Numbered from the stretch's first letter, positions 1-13,176 are shown. The stretch: 64,000 nucleotides of DNA from Batillaria attramentaria (GCA_018292915.2 JACVVK020000092.1:442501-506500), one strand, 5' to 3'. The notes: generated from the sequence alone by a model not told the origin. Numbers and translations are program-made.

Positions 1-245
1 TTTTTAAATAAAAAAAATTATATATACAAGTACCTGTACTTCAATAGTTGTGTCAGATTGAAGTTCTACAGTTGCATTAGTCTTGTTGACAGTAGATTTA
101 GTCCATATAGTATAGCAGCGGCAAGTTTTAAAAGTAGTATGGATATACCTGTAACTTCTACCGTTGTAAAATAAAGGTTCTTGTTCTTGTTCTTGTTCTT
201 GTCCTTAGGCAAAATCGTTACTGTATGGAAGGGAAAAGCATCCTC

Positions 246-684
246 CACGTCAAGCTGACAACTTGCGATGCTTTGTAATGCACTTTCACTTTCTTGTTTT
301 CACCCCTACACAGGAATATTCAGGCGAATAGATCATGCATGGAAGGGAAACAAAAAAAAACAAACAAAAAAAAAACAACAACAACAAAAAGCAACCCAAC
401 CTTCTACAGGTTGACAACTTGCAGGACTGTATTGCACTTCTCAGTTTCTTCCTCTTCGACTCAGGGATATTCAGGCGAACAGGCGAACTTGTCACTGCAT
501 GTAAAGAAACAACAACAACAACAACAACAAAACAAAACAAAACAAAACAAAACAAAACAAAACAACAAAAGGCAAAACAACAACAGACAAAACAAAACAA
601 AACTTCTACAGGTTGACAACTTGCAGGACAGTAATGCACTTCTCATTTTGTTCCTCCTCTGCCCAGCAATATTCAGGCAAACAG
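246..684 (+). repeat. Three degenerate 80-bp units spaced by CAAA-rich DNA
   Basis: Units at about 246-331, 399-483 and 603-684 share GTTGACAACTTGCAGGAC-like starts, AATGCACTT and ATATTCAGGC. The spacers are AAC/AAAAC-rich. Confidence 0.75.
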
Positions 685-1208
685 AGCCGCTGGTGTGTGG
701 ACCGTATTAAAAAAAAAGAAAAAAAGTCATGCTTGTTTGCCTTGTAATACGGGCTCTGTATTATAGGCCTTACAGAGTGCGATATGCGAGAAAGATGTGT
801 ATTTCACGCGTCGCTACCGTAACGCCTCTATACCTGACAGTGAGGTAACAGATAAGCTTATGATAATAAAGCATAATAGCTTGCATTTCTTCGGAGGGGA
901 ATATAAAATTGTTATCTCACCGACAGAACGTTGCCCCGCCGCACTGAGGTTTGGGTTACAGACAGCTTTTTCATTGCTTAGAGACGGAGATAAAAGTGAG
1001 TGAAAAATCGGTGTTGTGGAATGATGAAGTAATGCAATTGTATAGTTTCGCGGTGTAAGCAATCTCGAACGGGAAATATGAATTATGCGGACGGGGAGTT
1101 TCAATACTGTCAACTTGTGTGGGGGAAAGACAAATGAAGCCTTTTCGTATCATATTGGAAACTGTCTGAGGACATTAATTTTTTTCTAGGTTTACAACAA
1201 CGAAACGG

Positions 1209-1209
<1 letters not shown>

Positions 1210-1280
<71 letters not shown>
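1210..1280 (+). repeat. (GT)n microsatellite
   Basis: Almost uninterrupted GT dinucleotides. Confidence 0.98.
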
Positions 1281-1281
<1 letters not shown>

Positions 1282-1380
1282 AGTGTGTGTTTCAGTCCTG
1301 TTGATTCGTCCGCGTCATTGGTAATATGATACCAGGAACTTATCGCTCTTGCAGCAAACCGTCTTATTAGGAAAGCGGTG

Positions 1381-1429
<49 letters not shown>

Positions 1430-1430
1430 G
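1381..1430 (+). repeat. (AAC)n microsatellite
   Basis: Uninterrupted AAC triplets. Confidence 0.98.
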
Positions 1431-1885
1431 CTCTTTGTGCGATCTTTGCCGCAGAACAGAACTTCAGTCTCCGGAATGTCAGCACATTGTACGCCCCTTC
1501 ACACAGTCAGTCAACGCGATCGTCAACGCATTATTTTTTTACACTTCCCACGCTCTATTTCACCGTGTTCGGTCGGGGCCGGTGTTGTGAAGCCTTCCAT
1601 AAACTGCGTGTATCGGGTGTCGGGCAGGGTACAAGTCATACTGACACCAGACCTGACCTGCAACCCGATACACGCAGGCTTAATTAGCGTCGAGTGGTTT
1701 TCGCATAAAGATCTTTTGTCTCTCGCGTTTTTTGGGTTTTTTTTTTTGTCAGTCGGAGGAGAGCCTCATCGCTTGCTTCGGTGAAGTTGGCGCTACATAA
1801 CAACCCAGGCGATGGCCAAAACACTGCGCAAGATGGGCGCGCCTGCAAAAACAACTTGCCTGGGTTGACTCCAGAAGTTTAAAAG

Positions 1886-1888
<3 letters not shown>

Positions 1889-1944
<56 letters not shown>

Positions 1945-2035
1945 GAAAAGAGTGTGAAGATTGCCCCGTCCACCTAAAAGGACGCAAAACAAACAAACAA
2001 ACAAACAAACAAACAAACAAACAAACAAACAAACT
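1889..2035 (+). repeat. (GA)n then (AAAC)n
   Basis: A 50-bp GA run (1889-1939) and, 50 bp later, an AAAC tetranucleotide run (1987-2035). Confidence 0.95.
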
Positions 2036-2354
2036 TGAAAACAACAAGAGACCCTTATAAGAAATACAAAAGCAGAAACAAACTCAAAAAGAAAGACAGA
2101 AAGATACAACCAAATAAACTATGAAACAAACCATCAAAGAAAGAAAGAAAGAAAGAAAGAAAGAAACCAACGAACACCACCACCACCACCACTTGAACAA
2201 CAAAACAAAAAACAACTACCAGAAAAATCAAACCAAACCAAACAACAACAACAAAACATTCTCTCATGTTCTATACGAAAAAAAAACTTACGTCGTTTCA
2301 TGAAGGTAACGGGACGCTACTTTTAGGTAAGCAATTACAGCCGGTCCAGTCGAG

Positions 2355-2474
2355 TTCAGCCCCAAAAATCACGTGTTGTCTGGTGTACTGCACGGGTTCA
2401 GTAGTAGCCTGAGACACTCAGTGAGCACGCAGGCTAGTTGGCCGCTCAGGTTTGAGGTGGATTTTCGGGCTGAA
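2355..2474. mobile_element. MITE family M2, copy 1
   Basis: About 120 bp with TIRs TTCAGCCCCAAAAATC and GATTTTCGGGCTGAA. Internal parts pair with the other M2 copies in inverse orientation (GCACGCAGGCTAG, TTTGAGGTGG). Confidence 0.65.
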
Positions 2475-2568
2475 ACATGACGCGTGAATTGATTCAGTCT
2501 CCGTAGCGCTCAGAGAACTCCGTAACCCACATTAGCGTGCACGCCAGAAACCTCCAAAAACATATTTA

Positions 2569-3632
<1,064 letters not shown>

Positions 3633-3646
3633 TAGCCACCACCAGA

Positions 3647-3763
3647 GGGCGGGGTGTGTATTTGAGAGTTTAACGTCCTTTTCCACCACGTAAGGTTGAT
3701 CTCAAAGACGGGGCAACGAGAAAAAGGCCAACACACTACAGCTGTATTTGGCCCCAGCCGGGA
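3647..3763 (-). mobile_element. SINE-A (tRNA-derived), 5'-truncated
   Basis: Tail half of the SINE in inverse orientation. A 14-bp duplication TAGCCACCACCAGA flanks it at 3633-3646 and 3764-3777. SINE-A landmarks: tRNA-like head, CCCCGTCTTTGATATCACC centre, GGAAAAGGACGTTAAAC tail. Confidence 0.85.
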
Positions 3764-3818
3764 TAGCCACCACCAGAAAAGAACGATCTGTGAGCATAAA
3801 GATCTTAAAGACTGCTCC

Positions 3819-3854
3819 CTTAAAGATCTGCAATCCCAACAAAAAGTCACAAGC

Positions 3855-3914
<60 letters not shown>

Positions 3915-4235
3915 AAACTTCGACTCCTGCGACTTCGACTCCTGCGACTGTGCATAATGCAGGCAAGTCTGTCACAGTTACAGAGTTTTCGGTGCTTCAG
4001 AGACCCTTATAAAGCCAGAGCGTGAGTTTGCAGTGACCTCACTGTGCTCAGTTTTGGTCAGTGAGTGAGACGCATCGCTACAGCGTCTGGCGGGTGCTGT
4101 GATGACTGTGTAGTCACTGCGGTCTTTCTCGCTCAATGTCAAAACGCAAACTGAGCTGTGAAATCAGGCTGCCCTTGGTTTTTATAGGGGTTTCAGGAAC
4201 GCTGAAAACTCTGTACATGTGCCTGACTGTTGACT
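3819..4235 (+). mobile_element. Foldback repeat family M3, copy A
   Basis: About 400 bp matching 13344-13745. Shared blocks include CTGTCACAGTTRCAGAGTTT, GACCCTTATAAA-CCAGAG and GCAAACTGAGCTGTGAAATC. A (GT)n tract (3858-3911) has expanded inside it. The right end is less complete. Confidence 0.65.
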
Positions 4236-4474
4236 GTGCGTTTTGCATCGTCGGATTTTTTTTTTTTAACCGCACTGTTTGTGGCTTTTTGTTCAGATTG
4301 CAGACCTTTAACGTTGCCTTCTGTAAAACTTAGAAAATGTCGGACAAAGGTCCTAAATTCAAGATTTACAGGCTCACAGATCGCTCTGAGCTTTCTTGGT
4401 GGCGTCCGGCGTTACACTACTAGGACACAGGCACAGAGCCACAGACACAACCACAGACAGGCTTGCGTTCTGGA

Positions 4475-4750
4475 CCTGTATGTAAAAGTCGAGGTTATCT
4501 TAACCCACGGCTACGGGCCTAAACCCAGACTAGGACAAAAGCAAAATTAAATTAAAAAAGGAAGCGAAGACAGCAAGAAAAAAAATCCTTGTATAACGGC
4601 TTAGGCACCTTCAGTGCTGGAATAGGCCCTGCTTCTTGGTTTAAAAAAAAATAAAAAAATAAAAAAATTTAACCCTAGAGCTAGTTTAGTTCGAGGGTAG
4701 ACTCTAACCAAGGGCTAAAAGCGCTAACCTCGACTATTACATACGGGCCC
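4475..4750 (+). mobile_element. MITE family M1, copy 1
   Basis: One of four related elements of about 280 bp. Imperfect TIRs read CCTGTATGTAAAAGTCGAGG here and end TTACATACGGGCCC. Internal landmarks shared with the other copies are AACCCACGGCTACGGG and TAACCCTAGAGCTAG. Confidence 0.7.
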
Positions 4751-4854
4751 AGCTGAATAAAGCCAAACGCAGTAGCTGGTGACAGTATGGTGACTACACT
4801 CCACCTTGTAGCTCACTCAAATCGAGCAGCCGACAAGCAGAAACACTGTGACCG

Positions 4855-5022
4855 CCGTTTCCGGACGGCTGAAGGTTTTTCTCGTTTGCGCGGCCATCAA
4901 ACATCAGTGTTTTGCATTTAGAGCTCTATGAATCTCTAGACCAGCCTATTTCGAACGCACAGGCGCAGTCACAAGCAGCAGACAGAAGTCTCTCTATATA
5001 AAACTTAGTAATGGTAGTAATA
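4855..5022 (-). repeat. Dispersed repeat R1, copy 1
   Basis: Read on the minus strand it matches 38640-38832 and 44040-44240: ACCATTACTAAGTTTTATAT, then a GAGCTCTAAATGCAAAACAC block and CGCGCAAACGAGAAAAAC. Function unknown. Confidence 0.6.
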
Positions 5023-5641
5023 CCGCCTGTAAGACATTCCACCTTGCACATTACCTCCAAGAAGCACCGTTCCAAGTGCGCTCTTAAAACAGACAATACT
5101 GCCATTGCCAAGAAATATGTTGACGTATCATATGTTGGAGCCTGACATTTCCTAGATATGAAACGCTCTACTTAGCGACAAAAAACAAAACAAAACACAA
5201 AAACCTTCGGGGTCCTTTGGAGGCATTTCGTGCTGGGATGACATAGTAACGACAACGCTACGGCAGGAGTTCTCCATTCCCGCGGCCCTTTTAGTCGGAG
5301 TTTGATGACGTGGCACTAGACGCGAAGAAGACACGTATACGCTGACGTGTCGCTCGGGGGGCCCATTGTGCAGGTCTCGCTGTATACGCCACATACCGCT
5401 CTTGTTTCTCGGTGCTGCCATTGTTGTTTTTATTCTCTTTTACAACTGTACGCGCGCTCTGACATTAGCGTGAAGCAAAGGATGCTGAGAGGTGAGGCGG
5501 GGACGAAGGCAGAAACAGTATCGATCACTCACTAGGGAGTCGAGCTTTTTTGTTTTGTTTTTTAAAAAAAAATTGACAGATCCAGCGGTTTACTGTTCAG
5601 GGTTGTTTTTTTTTTTAATTTTATTTTATACAGTTTAGAAA

Positions 5642-5721
5642 TGAGCCCGAAACATCCAACTCTAACCTGAGGTGGCCTGCGTGCTGCGCACCAGACAGCA
5701 CGTGACTTTTAGCTGGGCTGA
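5642..5721. mobile_element. MITE family M2, copy 2
   Basis: Shares AACCTGAGGTGGCCTGCGTG and CAGCACGTGACTTTTAGC with the other copies. The ends TGAGCCCGAAA and GGGCTGA are slightly eroded. Confidence 0.65.
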
Positions 5722-5894
5722 GTCTTGAACTGTGTACTTTTAGTATAGTCTTTATGATTGTTCGCACAACACTCTGACAGGATGGCGGTTTCCCGCCGTG
5801 TTCGTAAGGGTTTTTGGTTTGTCGGTCTGGTAGTTTTTGCTTTGTTGGAAATGCCATTCAGTAACAGGAACGACACGTGTCGTTGTTTCTAGTT

Positions 5895-6085
5895 TACCAC
5901 GGAGGGTCAAACAAAATGGCCGGACGTTTATCCGGTGCTATACCGGTCCAAAAATCAGCAGGTTCCCACGGCATAGTGACACCGCGTTTTTTTTTTTTGT
6001 TTTTTTTTCCAAATTCAAAATGTCCACAGTACCGGAAAACGCTTTGGATTTTCAGTAGCGTTTACCAAGGCACCGGTTTATCACC
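5895..6085 (+). mobile_element. Repeat family M4, copy 1
   Basis: Shares AACAAAATGGCCGGACG and ACCGGAAAACGCTTTGGAT with copies at 10385-10555 (inverted) and 37012-37162. It looks like a small TIR element ending in ACCGG motifs. Boundaries are approximate. Confidence 0.5.
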
Positions 6086-6117
6086 CTGAAACCGACTTGT
6101 ACTAATAAGCGGCTAGC

Positions 6118-6119
<2 letters not shown>

Positions 6120-6172
<53 letters not shown>

Positions 6173-6200
6173 TGTGTGTGTGTCTGTGTGTCTGTGTGTC
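6120..6200 (+). repeat. (GT)n microsatellite
   Basis: GT run with TC interruptions at its right end; a second GT run follows at 6311-6368. Confidence 0.95.
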
Positions 6201-6309
6201 AGGGGTTTGCGTCCAAACGAGTCAGCCGATTGCCACCAAATTTGCCATGAGCCTAGAGAGACACATGGGGAAGAACATAGGATAAAGAAACAAAATAAAG
6301 TCTATCAAG

Positions 6310-6310
<1 letters not shown>

Positions 6311-6368
<58 letters not shown>
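6311..6368 (+). repeat. (GT)n microsatellite
   Basis: Pure GT run. Confidence 0.98.
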
Positions 6369-6369
<1 letters not shown>

Positions 6370-6616
6370 TTGGCAGTGCTTTTGACAGTACGGCAATGAG
6401 ACTGTGACAGTGAAGGGTGTGGACCGACAGCATTAAAGTGGATTGACACAAGTAACAACAAGTAAACTGGTATACATGTATACCCGAGCGAAGCCGGGTA
6501 CTCTGCTAGTGTACTATTACGTTACTGCAATATTCGGCCTCAGCCGGCAATCTACCTCATGAAGGAAGAAGAAGAAGTAGAAGAAGAAGTGGTAGAAGAA
6601 GAGTAAGAAGAGGATA

Positions 6617-6777
6617 GGTGGGTGGGTGTTTGTAAATTTAACGTCCTTTTCCACCACGTAAGTGTGATATCAAAGACGGGGCAAAGGCCGACACAAATAT
6701 TTGGAAAAGAGAGGTTCGAACTCACGACCCGAACATGAAAAGTCCAACGCTCTACCATTCGGCTACCCCGGCTCTCC
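6617..6777 (-). mobile_element. SINE-A copy at the edge of the GAA array
   Basis: Near full length and inverted, with box B-like GGTTCGAACTC and tail GTTTGTAAATTTAACGTCC. GAA repeats lie on both sides. Confidence 0.85.
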
Positions 6778-7050
6778 GTAAGAGGGAGAAGAAGAAGAGT
6801 AAGAAGAAGAAGAAGAGGGGAAAAAAAAAGAAGTGGTAGAAGAAGAGTAAGAGGAATTAGAAGAAGTTGCAGAAGAGTAAGAGGAGGAAGAAGAAGAGTA
6901 AGAAGAAGAAGAAGAAGAAGTTGTAGAAGAGTAAGAGGAGGAAGAAGAAGAAGAAGTTGCAGAAGAGTAAGAGGAGGAAGAAGAAGAGTTCTGAAGAAGA
7001 AGAAGAAGAAGAAGTGTAGAAGAGTAAGAGGAGGAAGAAGAAGAGTTCTG

Positions 7051-7081
<31 letters not shown>

Positions 7082-7156
7082 TGCAGAAGAGTAAGAGGAG
7101 GAAGAAGAAGAAGAAGTTGCAGAAGAGTAAGAGGAGGAAGAAGAAGAGTTCTGAAG

Positions 7157-7187
<31 letters not shown>

Positions 7188-7356
7188 TGTAGAAGAGTAA
7201 GAGGAGGAGGAGGAAGAAGAAGTTGCAGAAGAGTAAGAGGAGGAAGAAGAAGAGTTCTGAAGAAGAAGAAGAAGAAGAAGAAGTTGCAGAAGAGTAAGAG
7301 GAGGAAGAAGAAGAAGAAGTTGCAGAAGAGTAAGAGGAGGAAGAAGAAGAGTTCTG

Positions 7357-7387
<31 letters not shown>

Positions 7388-7694
7388 GTAGAAGAGTAAG
7401 AGGAGGAGAAGAAGAAGAAGTTGCAGAAGAGTAAGAGGAGGAAGAAGAAGAGTTCTGAAGAAGAAGAAGAAGAGAGAGAAGAAGAAGTTGCAGAAGAGAA
7501 GAAGAAGAGAAGAAGAAGAAGTTGCAGAAGAGTAAGAGGAGGAAGAAGAAGAGTTCTGAAGAAGAAGAAGAAGAAGAAGAAGATTGTAGAAGAGTAAGAG
7601 GAGAAGAGAGAAGAAGTTGTAGAAGAGTAAGAGGAGGAAGAGAAGAAGAAGTTGCAGAAGAGTAAGAGGAGGAAGAAGAAGAGTTCTGAAGAAG

Positions 7695-7725
<31 letters not shown>

Positions 7726-7941
7726 TGTAGAAGAGTAAGAGGAGGAAGAAGAAGAAGAAGTTGCAGAAGAGTAAGAGGAGGAAGAAGAAGAAGAAGTTGC
7801 AGAAGAGTAAGAGGAGAAGAAGAAGAAGAAGAAGTCGTAGAAGAGTAAGAGGAGGAAGAAGAAGAAGAAGTTGCAGAAGAGTAGAGAGGAGGAGGAAGAA
7901 GAAGTTGCAGAAGAGTAAGAGGAGGAAGAAGAAGAGTTCTG

Positions 7942-7972
<31 letters not shown>

Positions 7973-8340
7973 TGCAGAAGAGTAAGAGGAGGAAGAAGAA
8001 GAAGAAGTTGCAGAAGAGTAAGAGGAGGAAGAAGAAGAAGAAGTTGCAGAAGAGTAGAGGAGGAAAGAAGTTCTGAAGAAGAAGAAGAAGAAGAAGAAGA
8101 AGTTGTAGAAGAGTAAGAGGAGGAGGAGGAAGAAGAAGAAGGGTGGGTGGGTGTTTGGGGGTTTAACGTCCAGAAGAAGTGGTACAAGAAGAGTAAGAGT
8201 AAGAAGAAGAAGGCTAAGAAGAATCAGAAGAAGAAGTGGTACAAGAAGAGTAAGAAGAAGAAGGCTAACAAGAAGAAGTTGTAGAAGAGTAAGAGGAAGA
8301 AAAGTAAGATTAGGCAGAAGAAGAACACGAAGAAGTAAAA
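6778..8340 (+). repeat. 1.5-kb GAA-rich compound purine array
   Basis: (GAA)n blocks alternate with GTTGCAGAAGAGTAAGAGG and GAGTTCTGAAG segments in a loosely repeating higher-order unit. One strand is nearly all purine. The long Ser/Leu/Phe open frame on the other strand is a repeat artefact. Confidence 0.95.
8141..8171 (-). mobile_element. SINE-A tail fragment in the GAA array
   Basis: Only the terminal GGGTGGGTGGGTGTTTGGGG plus GTTTAACGTCC remains, at the far side of the purine array. Confidence 0.7.
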
Positions 8341-9639
8341 GAAAAAGACAGAAAAAAGAAGTTGCACTGATCTGCTGCTGGATAAGACAGTGGCGTCAGG
8401 GGTGGTGATTGCTGGCTGTCAGCGAGCGACAGACTGGAAGGGAGTCGGTGTTTTCTCAGGGGGCCGGGCCCAACGTTTTCTTGCCTACACCTCGTCATTC
8501 ACGCGTTGTCTGAGCCAGGGTGTCGCGTTACATGCTGGAAGAGATCAGCCCCGGATGTTTCGCACGGGAAGCCGGTGTAATCCCGCACAAGTGTATGCGA
8601 GAGGGCTGATGGCTTTTTCATGTCTCGTCAATGTGTTCAGTGACTTTGATTTACGTGCTTGGCCTTATGGCGCAAACGCAGTCAGTCACAAGACCGTCAT
8701 TGTTCAGTTCAACTGAACTGAATTGAACTGGACTGAACTATGACGCTCTTGTGAGTGCGTTCAGTTTGCATTTCTAGTTGTCAGTTCGCCTCACAGTTAG
8801 TCTGGTTCAGGTCGGTTGTTTGGTGGTCGACTGTTCTTTTCCATTGGTTTTAAACGCATTTATTGCGTTGCGTATAGTGGAGATACAAAGAAACAGGTTT
8901 GAGCATCAACAAGATAAACTTGTGATATGCTCAGTAAATATTCATTTATATCAACCTTGCAATTTCAGATCACAAATTAGGAGAGAGAAGAGAGAGAGAG
9001 AGAGAGAGAGTGAGAGGACGGTCTCACTGATGGTGAGCATCCCCCCCCCGTGACACAGGGATAACACGAGTCAGTCAAAGACAGGGAAACGAGGGGAAAA
9101 CATATTTTTGGTTTCAGTCGTAAATCCCGTTACCTAGGATGAGAAGGGGAGGTCGAGGAAAGGAGGTCAAACCAGAGCAAAAGCATGTTGTGGTCGTACG
9201 TCACGGGAAGAACACGGGAAAAAAAACAAAAACGGTCGTGTTCGATGTTTGTTCTCCCGTGTGACATCAGCCGTAGGGACACCCATCAGGCTACCTCAGG
9301 TCCGAGGAAGATTTTTCAGCTTCGGCAGTCCCTGACCTGTTCTGCCCCGTATTCCACCTCTAAACATTCATCAACAGAAATGTACCTGTTCGGCCTGGTA
9401 CACTGTACTCGCTCCAGTGCTGGAATCCTCGCATCTCCGTCTGTCAGTCCCGCATTTCGGTTAGCACAGGAAAAACGCGGCGAGTGTTGTCACAAAAACA
9501 AGATTCTCTCAAGACCGCGGGGCCCACCGCTGACAGATGACTCGTCTAACGAAAATACGAGAGGCGAAAAACGGAGACGGAATGTTAGAGAAGGGAAGTT
9601 TTCTTTCTCGTGCCTTTTTCTCCGCGGTACACACGCGGG

Positions 9640-10110
9640 GTGAAGTCAAAATGGCTTCCAGTGTTTCCGGTGATACTACGCTTCCGAAACTACACCACTG
9701 CCAGGACAGAGTGTGACCAAAGAGCAGCACCGAGTGTTTTCAGTTTCAAATTTGAGTAGCACGGAGTGTTTCCAAAGGAGTTTGGTGTGAAGATGTACAA
9801 CTGCTGAGAACGACAAAATATCTGTGAGTGTTTCCGGTGACTGATACTAAAACTATACCACCGCCAGGGCAGAGTGTTTCCGGAGAGTAGCACGGAGTGT
9901 TTTCTTTTTCGAATTTGAGTTGCATCGAGTGTTTCCAACAGATTTCGGTTTCCACGCCGGGACTCCTTGACACGGGGTGTAGTCAAAACGGACAAGTGTT
10001 TCCGGTGCTATCATGATTCCGCTTCAAACCTAGCACCGCCTGGACAGCACCGCCTGCCGACAGAGTGTTTCCGACCAAAGAGTAGCACCGAGTGTTTCCA
10101 ACGGAGTTTG
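9640..10110 (+). repeat. Degenerate repeat of GAGTGTTTCC motif
   Basis: GAGTGTTTCC or close variants recur about ten times. Longer blocks (GTAGTCAAAA then AGTGTTTCCGGTG, and AGAGTAGCACCGAGTGTTT) repeat at about 340 bp. Confidence 0.75.
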
Positions 10111-10384
10111 GTCTGAAGTAGTAAAACTGAGAACGACTATGACAAACGTCACAGTGTCACTAAAAAGCAAAATGCAAAGATCTGTGCATGCCCATATTCA
10201 CGCGGGGTATAGGGTAATCAATATGCCGGCCTATATGGACGACCTTCTTCTGTTGCTATGTCGCTTTAAAAGTTTCGACAACGACTGCTCTCATCTAAAG
10301 CCGTTATTTTAAAACATGAGCATTTACACGTCTTTAGATTGTACAAATGTATCAGTACAAGTCGGTTTCTGGCTGGTAAACGGC

Positions 10385-10555
10385 ATCTTTTAATCATTCT
10401 AACCTACAACTGAAAATCCACAGCGTTTTGCCGGTGCCATAGCGTTCTGAATTTGGAAAAACGTGGGAACTCGCTAATGGACGGTGCAAAGCATGATTTG
10501 GAGAGGCAGAGCACCAGAAAAACGCTCGTCCATTTTGTTTCACCCCCGTGATATC
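10385..10555 (-). mobile_element. Repeat family M4, copy 2
   Basis: Inverted copy: GAAAATCCACAGCGTTTTGC at one end, GTCCATTTTGTTTCACCCCC at the other. Confidence 0.5.
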
Positions 10556-10968
10556 TTAAACATATAATGCCTTTGCATCAGAGCAACACTCGTCGAACCT
10601 TTTGTAGGTCACAGAATACAGTTTATTGCTACTCTTTGGCTCCTACAAATGTCAGGCAGCACACGTCCTTGAAAACAGATTCCCCAACCAAACCCAGACA
10701 ATGGTTTCCAGAAGCAAGACATGTCCACAAGCTGCATGCCAAAAATCAAGCCTTGAAAGCGCCATTTTCATAGTCTGTTGATGCGGCGTCCTACCCCACC
10801 CCATACACAAAACTGTGCACTCTGTTATTCATGCAGGGCACACGCCCAAGGATATGGTCAAAAACAGATCACTCCTCAAAGCAAAGCTGCCATTTTTCAA
10901 CACATCAAACATCCCTCTTGTCACCAAAAACACAAATCTGGGGTCAAAAGCGATTTTAGCAACTCTAA

Positions 10969-10969
<1 letters not shown>

Positions 10970-11003
<34 letters not shown>
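10970..11003 (+). repeat. (AAC)n microsatellite
   Basis: Pure AAC run. Confidence 0.95.
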
Positions 11004-11004
<1 letters not shown>

Positions 11005-12800
11005 AAATCCAGGAAAAAGAGGGAAATTCATTTTAATAACGCAGGTCCTCTTACTCCCTAACCTGCCTAATATAAATTGAGCTTTGTGGCCTGAAGGGCG
11101 AAGAACACAAATACACAGGGCCTCAGAATGCCTATATATTCCCTATTAGGCTCAGGCATCATAGTCACCCCCTAAAAATGCTTCAGTCTAGAAACAATTA
11201 CTGCCATGAACAGGCCATTCAAAGGCACGCACCTGAGAGGGGTTTAAACAAATTTGAATGTCTCCTTTCTGCTCAGGCCTCACTCGAGTAATGCACTTTC
11301 TTTTTTCTTTCTACTTTCTCTTTAGGCCACAGAGGCAGTTCACACAAGTCCGCTTGCCTCACTTGTGTCCAACCTCTGTGAAAAAAGTCCCAGCTTCACT
11401 GGCAGCTTGCCTCTTGTTGTGACCGCCTGCCATGCACCGTGACCTACATAACACAAAAATCACGAAAATCACGCTTGTTCATGAAAAAAAAAAAGTGTCA
11501 CTACAGACTAGCACACTTGCCAAACAGGGTACCTCAAAGAAACACCAAACATAACCCCCACGGTCAGTTTGTGTCCTTACGCCTGAAGACGCGAAGTCTG
11601 TAACACCGGAAACACACGCGCCCGTTTTTGATTACACCCCGAGTTCTCCGCACTGTGGTTTCTCCTCCCTCCGAGTCGATAGATTTAGCATTTGTGGTGT
11701 ATTGTGGCCCGGGTAAGCGTTTTACCGTCATGCAGTGTTGATCTTTATCCGCGACTTGTATTTTGAGTTTCCTGTTCGTGGCTAAGTGCTTTAGCAGTAG
11801 CAGATGTTGATCTGTATCGGAAAAGAGAAGGGGGGTGATTTTTGTTGGCGCTGCGGCGATGCCACACACCAAAACAGCGGTGCGTCAGTCAACGCCTGTC
11901 GAGATTATACCGGCTATGCCGCGGGTGTTTTCATAACCAACTCTTTTGTTCCCTTGCGGGGGTTTCAATGTGCCTGGGACTGAATATCTACCAACGGGCG
12001 ACTGCTGGGAAATCACTGTATAGGCGTTAAAAAGCAATTGTGGGCAATCAAGAGAGAGAGAGAGAGAGGTGGGGGGTGGGGGGTGGGGGCGGTAGCAGGT
12101 GGGGAGGGGGTGTGTACACCTACGCACATTGAGAGAACATACGCACCTGTATCTCCGAACACCCGACCGAAGCCCCCCCCCCCCCCCCTCCCCTCCCCTC
12201 ATTCCCCGTCCCCTCCCCATTACTGACCAGCTTTTCAAGCCAAAAGAGACACGTTTGACTTAAGGGAAAAACTAAGAGACTAGCACTAAAATAACTTTTT
12301 TTTTCCCAACAAGAAACAATAATTATACGATATTCTATTCACACCTGCGCTTTAAGCATCATTGCCAGAACATACAGATGTATAAATTCATCACATCTTA
12401 CTACAGTACAACGTGTGCGTTGTGTGGACATTTAACTTTCAGCCACTGAATCCTATGGTCGAGTCGCTGGGACACGTAGGTCAAGCAGACAGGCACTCAC
12501 TGCGAGTGAGTTCTCTTTGACTCACTGAGATATCCCGGCATTTTGACCATTTGCAAAGATGCAATCTGGATGGTTCGATGGTCGCCTTCTTAAAATCTCT
12601 ATGCTGGGAATGAGTTCTGAGGGGTAAACTGTCGCTTACAACGGTCAAATATTGTTTGCCATGTATATGGATGTTCCTTTCGGGCACTGCGACCATTTTC
12701 GTGACTTTGTGCCTTCTAATAGTAGAGGAATATGACTTTTTTTGGCCAAACGATTCCACACCTTCCATTCCCGCACGTGCAAACACACATCCACACCGAC

Positions 12801-13090
12801 CCAGTATGTAAAACTCGAGGTTAATTTAACCCACGGCTACGGGCTTAACCCAGACTAGGACAAAAGAAGCCTCAAAACAAAATTAAATAAACAAGGAAGC
12901 AAAGAAAGAAAGACAAAAATCCTTCTGTAACGGCATAGGCACCTTGCTGGAATGGACCCGCTTCCTGATTTAAAATTAAAAAAAAAAACAACAACAGAAA
13001 ATTTTACCCTAGAGCTAGTTTAGTTTGAAGTTAGACTCTAACCCGGGGCTAAACTCCCTAACCCCGACTTCAAGTTTACATGCGGGCCCA
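12801..13090 (+). mobile_element. MITE family M1, copy 2
   Basis: Same element: starts near CCAGTATGTAAAACTCGAGG, ends ACATGCGGGCCCA. The right end is followed by a 48-bp duplication that repeats the terminus. Confidence 0.75.
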
Positions 13091-13176
13091 GTATTACACA
13101 CCGATCGAGACAGTCACGAAATATACATGCGGGCCCAGTATTGCACACCGATCGAGACAGTCGCGAAATACAGCCA
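13081..13176 (+). repeat. 48-bp tandem duplication at the end of MITE M1 copy 2
   Basis: Two 48-bp units (13081-13128 and 13129-13176) share TGCGGGCCCAGTAT and CACACCGATCGAGACAGTC with few differences. Each begins with the MITE terminus. Confidence 0.8.

Larger units (their letters stand above)
8341..12800. other. Non-coding stretch
   Basis: No gene recognised. Contains the GAGTGTTTCC repeat block, one M4 repeat, an AAC tract and G/C homopolymers near 12070-12190. The open frames here have no recognisable domain. Confidence 0.6.

Noticed and set aside
6763..8187. 474-codon Ser/Leu/Phe-rich open frame on the minus strand
   Set aside because: Product of the GAA-type purine array, which lacks stops on that strand by composition.
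9185..9643. 152-codon open frame
   Set aside because: No recognisable motif, no splice signals examined fit, and it abuts a repeat block.
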